From: CAJWGI01 sp036011785
GTDB lineage: Bacteria; Chloroflexota; Anaerolineae; Anaerolineales; UBA11657
Direction of reading: 5' to 3'
Assembly: GCA_036011785.1 (NCBI GenBank)
Contig: DASCOB010000081.1
Coordinates: 1-11,179 of the forward strand
Length of the DNA stretch: 11,179 nucleotides
A program made the position numbers and the translations under genes. Within the stretch, counting starts at the first letter, position 1, and each line of letters begins with the position of its first letter. This document shows positions 6,919-11,179 of the stretch, piece by piece. The notes beneath the pieces are model-generated. The model made no database searches. It was not told the DNA's origin and was given only the letters and a program-made list of their open reading frames with translations.

Positions 6919-6927
6919 TGGTATAAT
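6919..6927 (+). promoter_or_regulatory. Extended -10 promoter of the metallo-beta-lactamase-fold gene
   Basis: TGGTATAAT (6919-6927) is a perfect extended -10 element. Transcription would start near 6934, at the edge of the GGAGG Shine-Dalgarno, leaving a leader of about 14 nt. The GGTATAAT core forms an exact inverted repeat with the glgB box on the other strand. Confidence 0.65.
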
Positions 6928-6934
6928 CATTGGC

Positions 6935-6939
6935 GGAGG
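6935..6939 (+). promoter_or_regulatory. Shine-Dalgarno that fixes the GTG start at 6948
   Basis: GGAGG at 6935-6939 lies 8 nt before GTG 6948. It favours that start over the longer in-frame TTG at 6930, which lies upstream of this site and only 2 nt after the -10 box. The product then begins MEIAWYGHSCF, matching the usual start of the family. Confidence 0.75.
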
Positions 6940-6947
6940 GTCAACTC

Positions 6948-7595
6948 GTGGAAATCGCATGGTACGGGCATTCATGTTTTCGGATGATGGAGCGCAACGC
7001 CGCAGCAATCGTCACCGACCCGTTTGACAAAAGCATCGGTTTCGCGCCCCCGCGCCTGAAAGCGGATGTGGTCACTGTGAGCCACGACGCGCCCGGGCAC
7101 AGCAATCTCTCCATAGTCAAGGGCGCGCGCGCCATCACCGGTCCGGGCGAATATGAAATCGGGGGCGCATTCATCACCGGGGTACGCACCTCGGCGGGGG
7201 CGCCAGAAAATGGCGCTGAGCCGCCGCCAGAAAACACCGCCTACGTGATCGAGTACGATTCCGCCAGTGTCTGCCATTTGGGAGACTTGAGCGCCATCCC
7301 TTCACAGCCGCAGGTGGAGGCGCTGGGCACAGTAGACGTGCTGCTGGTCCCGGTCGGCGGCGGGAAGGGGTTGAATGCGGCTCAGGCCGCTGAGATGATC
7401 AGCCTTATTGAGCCGTCTATCGTGGTGCCGATGCACTTCAGAACGAGCAAAACAAAACCGAAACTGGACCCGCTCAGCCGTTTTCTAAAAGAAATGGGCC
7501 TCAGCAAGGTGCCGCCCGAGCAAAGCCTGAAGGTAGCCAAGTCCAACCTTCCGGAGGGGACGCAGGTGGTAGTGCTGGAGCCGAAGGGCGGCTAG
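6948..7595 (+). CDS. Metallo-beta-lactamase-fold protein with degraded metal site (UPF0173/UlaG-like)
   Basis: The 215-residue protein starts MEIAWYGHSCFRM, the first strand of the small UlaG/UPF0173-like branch of the metallo-beta-lactamase superfamily. Family landmarks follow: a TDPF segment at 23-26, ITGPGEYEIGG (63-73), CHLGDL (109-114, Asp113), VDVLLVPVGGG (129-139) and VPMHFRTSK (160-168, His163). The metal motif HxHxDH is SHDAPGH here: His46 and His51 remain, but the second His is Ala48 and the Asp is Gly50. Metal binding is therefore probably weak, single-site or absent. Active relatives are hydrolases of phosphoesters, lactones or similar; no activity should be assumed. The 14-nt leader and perfect extended -10 suggest good expression. 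A gene of unknown function follows 33 nt downstream in the same direction. Confidence 0.82.
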   Translation: MEIAWYGHSCFRMMERNAAAIVTDPFDKSIGFAPPRLKADVVTVSHDAPGHSNLSIVKGARAITGPGEYEIGGAFITGVRTSAGAPENGAEPPPENTAYVIEYDSASVCHLGDLSAIPSQPQVEALGTVDVLLVPVGGGKGLNAAQAAEMISLIEPSIVVPMHFRTSKTKPKLDPLSRFLKEMGLSKVPPEQSLKVAKSNLPEGTQVVVLEPKGG

Positions 7596-7600
7596 CGGCT

Positions 7601-7623
7601 CTGGCGGGCGACGCCACCGCCAG
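7601..7623 (+). other. Hairpin in the 33-nt gap before the 99-residue ORF
   Basis: CTGGCGG (7601-7607) and CCGCCAG (7617-7623) form a perfect 7-bp GC-rich stem with a 9-nt loop. It ends 5 nt before ATG 7629, exactly where a Shine-Dalgarno should be. No T-run follows, so it is not an intrinsic terminator. It may limit or regulate translation of the next gene, or be a processing site. The pairing is seen; the role is inference. Confidence 0.45.
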
Positions 7624-7628
7624 CGAGC

Positions 7629-7928
7629 ATGGTCAAGCTTATCCTTAGCTGGGACATAAAACCGGACCTCGAGCAGGAGTACTTCGAGTTCGTGGTGCGC
7701 GAGTTTGTGCCCGGCATCACCAAACTTGGCATTAAACCGACAGATGCATGGTACACGCTCTACGGGGATTGCTCGCAGATTCTCACTGCCGGCATGGCCA
7801 AAGACACAGACGTGGTGCAGGAGATTCTGAGCAGCGAGGAGTGGGATGCTCTCGAGAACCGGTTACTTGAATTCGTGGAGAATCTGGAGCGCAAAGTGGT
7901 GCCCGCCCGCCAGGGGTTTCAACTCTAG
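7629..7928 (+). CDS. Conserved-looking small protein of unknown function, predicted alpha/beta
   Basis: The 99-residue protein has no signal peptide or membrane segment, so it is probably cytoplasmic. The sequence pattern suggests beta (VKLILSWDI), helix (LEQEYFEFVVREFVPGITKLG), two strands (AWYTLYG, QILTAGMAK) and a long acidic helix (DVVQEILSSEEWDALENRLL). That beta-alpha-beta-beta-alpha order resembles one half of a dimeric ferredoxin-like (alpha+beta barrel) fold. I see no catalytic or metal-binding motif; the single Cys (GDCSQ) is not in a recognised site. ATG 7629 is the only good start but has no clear Shine-Dalgarno, and a hairpin occupies that spot. It sits between the metallo-beta-lactamase-like gene and the desulfurase gene and is probably cotranscribed with both. 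I do not recognise the family and assign no function. Confidence 0.7.
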   Translation: MVKLILSWDIKPDLEQEYFEFVVREFVPGITKLGIKPTDAWYTLYGDCSQILTAGMAKDTDVVQEILSSEEWDALENRLLEFVENLERKVVPARQGFQL

Positions 7929-7952
7929 TTCCGGACGCACGTTCTTAGCTGC

Positions 7953-9113
7953 ATGACAAAACCAATCTATCTGGACCACGCCGCTACCACACCGGTGGAG
8001 CCCGAGGTTGTTGCCGCGATGCTTCCGTACTTCGCGCAAGAATACGGCAACCCGGTCTCGGTGCACCGCTGGGGGCAGCGCGCTGAACACGCGCTCAGTT
8101 CGGCACGAGAGCAAATTGCGGGCGTGCTCAACTGCAGCGCCGACGAAATCATTTTTACCGCGTGCGGCAGCGAGAGCGATAATCTTGCGCTGCGCGGCGC
8201 GGCGCTAGCAGCGCGCGCGGCCGGGCGCGGCAATCATCTCATCGTCTCGGCGGTGGAGCACCCGGCCGTGATTAACACCGCCTGGCAGTTGCGCGAGCGC
8301 CACGGTTTTGAGTTAACCGAACTACCGGTGGACGAACAAGGCTTGACCTCCACCGAAGACCTTTCCGCCGCGCTTCGTGCCGACACGGTGCTGGTTTCAA
8401 TCATGTACGCCAACAACGAAATCGGCGTCATAGCGCCCATCGCAGCGCTGGCGCGCGCGGTGCACGAGAAGGGGGCGCTCTTCCATACCGATGCGGTGCA
8501 GGCGGGCAGCCAACTGCCGCTGGACGTAGAAGCGCTAGGCGTGGACATGCTCTCTCTGGGCGCGCACAAGTTTTATGGACCGAAGGGAGTGGGTCTGCTC
8601 TACACGCGGCGTGGCACGACGCTACAGCCCATGCAAACCGGCGGTAGCCAGGAGGCCGGGCGGCGTGCCGGCACGCACAACGTGCCTCTGATTGTGGGCA
8701 TGGCCGCCGCGCTGCAGCTCACCGCGGAACTCCGGAAAAAGGATTGCTGCAATATGCAATCGCAACGCGACAGTTTGATCAGCGCAGTGCTGCGCTCGGT
8801 GCCACACTCACGTTTGACCGGTCACCCCGCCCGCCGGCTGCCTAACAGCGCCAGCTTCGTGTTCGCCGGTATCGACGGCAACGAGCTGCTCATGCATCTC
8901 GATCTGGCCGGGGTGGCCGCCAGCTCCGGCTCCGCCTGCAAAATCGGCAGCCCGAAGCCTTCCACTGTGCTGCGCGCGCTCGGGCTGTCCCCGCGTTGGG
9001 CGCTGGGTTCATTGCGCCTGAGCGTCGGCCGGCATACCGAGAGTGATGACATTGAACACACGCTCTCGGTGCTTCCCGATATCATCGAACGAATGAGGGC
9101 GGCGGGTGATTGA
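7953..9113 (+). CDS. iscS: Cysteine desulfurase (IscS/NifS type)
   Basis: The 386-residue PLP enzyme removes sulfur from cysteine to give alanine and an enzyme persulfide. It begins IYLDHAATTPVEPEV, the standard family N-terminus. Key residues are visible: His103 (VEHPAV, PLP stacking), Asp180 and Gln183 (HTDAVQ), the PLP-binding Lys206 (SLGAHKFYGPKGVG) and the persulfide Cys329 (ASSGSACKIGSPKPS). It is slightly shorter than E. coli IscS (404 residues) at the C-terminus. An unusual Cys pair (KKDCCNM, 265-266) lies in the small-domain region; its meaning is unknown. The start lacks a clear Shine-Dalgarno. The gene overlaps mnmA by 8 nt, which suggests its sulfur goes at least partly to tRNA thiolation, as in the Bacillus YrvO-MnmA pair. 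No iscU, iscA or iscR is in the window, so a general Fe-S cluster role is unproven. Confidence 0.92.
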   Translation: MTKPIYLDHAATTPVEPEVVAAMLPYFAQEYGNPVSVHRWGQRAEHALSSAREQIAGVLNCSADEIIFTACGSESDNLALRGAALAARAAGRGNHLIVSAVEHPAVINTAWQLRERHGFELTELPVDEQGLTSTEDLSAALRADTVLVSIMYANNEIGVIAPIAALARAVHEKGALFHTDAVQAGSQLPLDVEALGVDMLSLGAHKFYGPKGVGLLYTRRGTTLQPMQTGGSQEAGRRAGTHNVPLIVGMAAALQLTAELRKKDCCNMQSQRDSLISAVLRSVPHSRLTGHPARRLPNSASFVFAGIDGNELLMHLDLAGVAASSGSACKIGSPKPSTVLRALGLSPRWALGSLRLSVGRHTESDDIEHTLSVLPDIIERMRAAGD

Positions 9114-10182
9114 GGGGCAGCGCGTGGCGGTGGCGATGAGCGGCGGAGTGGATAGCTCGGTCGCAGCCGCGCTGCTGCGCGAGCAGGGCCACGCGGTATT
9201 CGGGCTGATGCTTCGCCTGTGGGGCGAACCCGGCCAGAACGGGAACGGCCACAACCGCTGTTGCACGCCGGACGCGGTAGAGCGGGCGCGGCAGGTGGCG
9301 GCGCTGCTCGACATCCCCTTTTATGTGCTCGACGCACGCGCGGACTTCCATCACGCAGTGGTCGAGTTCTTTCTCGGCGGGTACACTTCTGGCGTGACGC
9401 CCAACCCGTGCCTCGAATGCAATCGACACATCCGCTGGGGCTTCCTTCTCAATAAAGCGATGCGAATGGGTGCCACGCATCTGGCAAGCGGGCATTATGC
9501 GCGCGTGCGCAAGAAGGGCGCACAGCATCAATTGCTGCGCGGGGTTGACGCGAGCAAAGACCAATCGTATGCGCTCAACATGCTCGCCCAGCGCGAGCTG
9601 GCGCGCACTCTTTTTCCGCTTGGCGCTTACACCAAAACTGAAACACGATCACTGGCGCAACGCTTCGGACTGCCGGTGGCGCAGCGCCCCGAAAGTCAGG
9701 ACCTTTGCTTCCTCGCCGACAAAGACTACCGGCGCTATGTGCGCGAGCATGCGCCGGAAGCGCTTCGACCAGGCCCGATTGTCAACCGGCAGGGAGAGCG
9801 CATGGGCGAACACCGCGGCCTGCCACTTTACACCATTGGCCAACGCAAGGGCATCGGCATCGCCGCGACCGAACCGCTGTACGTGCTTGCCACCAAGCAC
9901 GAGGCAAACACGCTGGTGGTGGGCGGCCGCGCCGAACTGGGAAAAAACCGTCTGCGCGCCAGAAATGTCAACTGGATAAGCGGGGAGCCGCCGGGCAGCG
10001 TGCTGCGCGCCGGGGTGCAAATCCGCTACCGCGCCAGACCGGCCCCGGCCGGCATCACCCCGGTTGGCGCGGACAAAGTGAATGTGGAATTCGAGAGACC
10101 GCTGCGCGACATCACGCCCGGGCAGGCGGCAGTGTTCTACAATGATGAAGTCTGCCTCGGTGGTGGGGTAATTCAGTCATGA
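9106..10182 (+). CDS. mnmA: tRNA-specific 2-thiouridylase
   Basis: The 358-residue enzyme puts sulfur at C2 of wobble uridine 34 in tRNA for Glu, Gln and Lys, using ATP and a persulfide sulfur donor. The PP-loop VAMSGGVDSSVAA (ATP-binding SGGVDSS, residues 12-18) is at the N-terminus. The catalytic pair is present: Cys102 (NPCLECNRHI) and Cys201 (SQDLCFL), matching E. coli Cys102 and Cys199. Further cysteines occur at 52-53 (RCC) and 105. The central domain (LYTIGQRKGIG, 241-251) and C-terminal beta-barrel (about 260-358) are complete. The start is GTG 9106, which overlaps the end of the desulfurase gene by 8 nt and leaves only a short Met-Ile-Glu-Gly-Gln lead before the first strand. The tight overlap fits a dedicated desulfurase-thiouridylase pair. 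Confidence 0.95.
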   Translation: MIEGQRVAVAMSGGVDSSVAAALLREQGHAVFGLMLRLWGEPGQNGNGHNRCCTPDAVERARQVAALLDIPFYVLDARADFHHAVVEFFLGGYTSGVTPNPCLECNRHIRWGFLLNKAMRMGATHLASGHYARVRKKGAQHQLLRGVDASKDQSYALNMLAQRELARTLFPLGAYTKTETRSLAQRFGLPVAQRPESQDLCFLADKDYRRYVREHAPEALRPGPIVNRQGERMGEHRGLPLYTIGQRKGIGIAATEPLYVLATKHEANTLVVGGRAELGKNRLRARNVNWISGEPPGSVLRAGVQIRYRARPAPAGITPVGADKVNVEFERPLRDITPGQAAVFYNDEVCLGGGVIQS

Positions 10183-10451
10183 CCACGCCCGCGTATCTGC
10201 TCGCCATCATTTTACCGACATTGTACGGGGCGCTCTTCCACCTGTTCCGGGGCGGCGGCGCGCGCCGAATGCTGCTCTATCTGGCCGCCAGCTGGGTGGG
10301 CTTTATCATCGGCCATAACCTGAGCCCGATGGTGCAGGCGCGTATTTACGCCATCGGACCACTCAACGCCGGCATGGCCACGTTCGGTTCCGCTCTGGCG
10401 CTGCTGCTGGCGCACTGGCTAGCCGCGCGTGAACCTGCCGCCGGACGGTAG
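10179..10451 (+). CDS. Small membrane protein, three predicted TM helices
   Basis: The 90-residue protein is nearly all hydrophobic. Predicted membrane segments are about 5-23 (AYLLAIILPTLYGALFHLF), 31-48 (MLLYLAASWVGFIIG) and 58-83 (AIGPLNAGMATFGSALALLL). A basic loop RGGGARR (24-30) lies between the first two. The ATG overlaps the mnmA stop (ATGA, 10179-10182), so it is translationally coupled and part of the same operon. It has no motif pointing to a substrate, and I recognise no named family. Coupling to mnmA does not by itself imply a role in tRNA modification; small integral membrane proteins often ride on such operons. Confidence 0.72.
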   Translation: MTTPAYLLAIILPTLYGALFHLFRGGGARRMLLYLAASWVGFIIGHNLSPMVQARIYAIGPLNAGMATFGSALALLLAHWLAAREPAAGR

Positions 10452-10488
10452 CGACAAAGCGCAACTTCCAGATTCGCCACGGATAGCC

Positions 10489-10494
10489 TATAAT
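10489..10494 (+). promoter_or_regulatory. -10 box with leaderless-type spacing for the two-TM gene
   Basis: TATAAT (perfect consensus, 10489-10494) ends 7 nt before ATG 10502, so a transcript would start at or within 1-2 nt of the initiation codon. No Shine-Dalgarno precedes the ATG. The -35 region is poor (TTCCAG at 10466-10471, 17-bp spacer). This separates the following genes from the mnmA operon. Confidence 0.65.
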
Positions 10495-10501
10495 CGCGCT
10501 G

Positions 10502-10942
10502 ATGGCTGAGACAGCAGATACCTCCGCGTCCGAAAACGGCACAAACGGCTCATCGGCATGGAAACTCCCCGCCATTCTAGGCGTAATCGTGCTGCTGTTG
10601 GTAGCGGGTCTGGCGCTGCTAGGGGTTTTCCTGCTGCGCAATCCGGGCCTGACGCGCATGCTGCGCGACCTGGTCATCATCGCATTCGCGGTGGAGATAT
10701 TAGTAGTCGGCGTGGCGCTGATTGTGGTCGCGGTGCAGCTGGCGCGGTTGCTGCACTTGCTGCGCCACGAAATCAAACCGATTCTGGAGCAGGCGAGTGA
10801 TACAATAGGTGCGCTGCACGGCACCGCACGGCTGGTGAGCGAAAACGTGGCCGCGCCGGTCGTGAAGTTGAGCGGTGCGCTGGCGGGCACGATGCGCTTT
10901 TTGAAAATGCTCTGGCCCGAGCGGGGCCGGGGCGGAAAGTAA
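10502..10942 (+). CDS. Two-TM membrane protein, DUF948-like, partner of the YtxH gene
   Basis: The 146-residue protein has a polar, probably disordered N-terminus (1-20, rich in Ser, Thr, Asn and Glu) and two hydrophobic segments: about 22-45 (LPAILGVIVLLLVAGLALLGVFLL) and 57-84 (LVIIAFAVEILVVGVALIVV). A C-terminal stretch (85-140) follows with EIKPILEQASDTIGAL and an amphipathic continuation. The 'hydrophobic segment, then EI.P.L..A..T......T' pattern resembles DUF948-type general-stress membrane proteins, though here I see it only as a pattern. A YtxH-family gene follows 29 nt downstream, a common pairing for DUF948 proteins. Together they may act in membrane or stress homeostasis, but no biochemical role is established. 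ATG 10502 is chosen because the -10 lies 7 nt upstream; the message would be leaderless. Confidence 0.68.
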   Translation: MAETADTSASENGTNGSSAWKLPAILGVIVLLLVAGLALLGVFLLRNPGLTRMLRDLVIIAFAVEILVVGVALIVVAVQLARLLHLLRHEIKPILEQASDTIGALHGTARLVSENVAAPVVKLSGALAGTMRFLKMLWPERGRGGK

Positions 10943-10958
10943 TGCTGAAGGACAGTCG

Positions 10959-10965
10959 AAAGGAG
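10959..10965 (+). promoter_or_regulatory. Shine-Dalgarno of the YtxH-family gene
   Basis: AAAGGAG (10959-10965), with 6 nt to ATG 10972, is a near-ideal ribosome-binding site. It contrasts with most other genes of the window, which lack one. It sets the start of the last gene. Confidence 0.8.
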
Positions 10966-10971
10966 TGAAGC

Positions 10972-11179
10972 ATGGCAGACAACAACGGTGATTTTGGGGC
11001 GTTCCTTTCCGGATTCGTCCTCGGCGGGCTTGTGGGCGCAGCCGTCGCGCTGATACTGGCCCCGCAGAGCGGAGAGGAGACTCGCGCGCAGATGCGCGAA
11101 AAAGGGATTGAGTTGAAAGAGCGGGGCGAGGCCGGATGGCACGAGGCGCAGGAGCGCGCCAGACACGCCGCCGAAGATG
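10972..11179 (+). CDS. YtxH-family protein, N-terminal part (cut by window end)
   Basis: The 69 codons present begin MADNNGDFGAFLSGFVLGGL and continue into one membrane segment (about 11-31, Gly/Ala-rich), then LAPQSGEETRAQMREK and a charged helix. The order 'F..G...G...G....LL.AP.SG.ETR..' is the hallmark of the YtxH domain, a small membrane-anchored protein with a Lys/Glu/Ala-rich coiled-coil tail, best known from Bacillus general stress genes. Its molecular function is unknown. The predicted tail starts at about residue 42 (GIELKERGEAGWHEAQERAR). The window ends in the coding region, so the length and C-terminus are not visible. It is likely cotranscribed with the two-TM gene upstream. Confidence 0.85.
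   Translation, partial: MADNNGDFGAFLSGFVLGGLVGAAVALILAPQSGEETRAQMREKGIELKERGEAGWHEAQERARHAAED

Noticed and set aside
6930..6947. Longer start (TTG 6930) for the metallo-beta-lactamase-fold gene
   Set aside because: TTG 6930 is 2 nt after the -10 box, upstream of the expected transcription start, and has no Shine-Dalgarno. GTG 6948 has GGAGG and matches the family N-terminus.
10799..10806. TACAAT as an internal promoter for the YtxH gene
   Set aside because: It lies within coding sequence about 170 nt before the gene, with no good -35; chance occurrence is likely.
10363..11166. 267-codon minus-strand ORF
   Set aside because: It covers parts of three plus-strand genes with good start signals, and its Ser/Arg/Ala-rich product has no recognisable domain.

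Overview
The window is about 11.2 kb of GC-rich bacterial chromosome, densely packed with ordinary-looking housekeeping and accessory genes. There is no phage, insertion sequence, CRISPR array, rRNA or tRNA in it. A Chloroflexota-like organism (Anaerolineae or relatives) is my best guess. It rests on the mix of genes: a LysM lipoprotein next to glgB, a two-TM protein followed by a YtxH protein, and a short degenerate metallo-beta-lactamase protein. It is not proven by anything in the window.

Layout. (A) 1-407: the last 44 codons of an asparaginyl-tRNA synthetase, then a 271-bp gap. The gap holds a possible 30-codon ORF with a strong Shine-Dalgarno, a 13-bp RNA hairpin, a second GC hairpin, and an extended -10 promoter lying only 9 nt before the next ATG. 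(B) 408-3180, plus strand: a GNAT acetyltransferase, an RtcB-family RNA ligase and an inositol-monophosphatase-family phosphatase, the last two overlapping by ATGA. (C) 3181-6849, minus strand: glgB (glycogen branching enzyme), followed 3 nt later by a lipoprotein with an M1-aminopeptidase fold whose zinc site has been lost and which ends in a LysM domain. This unit meets unit B with the two stop codons touching. (D) 6850-6947: a compact divergent promoter region with two facing GGTATAAT boxes. (E) 6948-10451, plus strand: a degenerate metallo-beta-lactamase-fold protein, a 99-residue unknown, a cysteine desulfurase, the tRNA 2-thiouridylase MnmA overlapping it by 8 nt, and a small membrane protein overlapping mnmA by 4 nt. 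(F) 10489-11179: a new promoter, a two-TM protein, and the start of a YtxH-family protein cut by the window edge.

How the genes work together. The clearest functional pair is desulfurase plus MnmA, which together give a sulfur relay for s2U34 in tRNA. AsnS, RtcB and MnmA all act on tRNA or RNA, but they lie in different transcription units. GlgB belongs to storage-glycogen synthesis, and its translational coupling to a LysM lipoprotein is unexplained. Points worth a second look are the two proteins with degraded metal sites, the leaderless-type promoters, the overlapping divergent promoters, and the structured gap after asnS.
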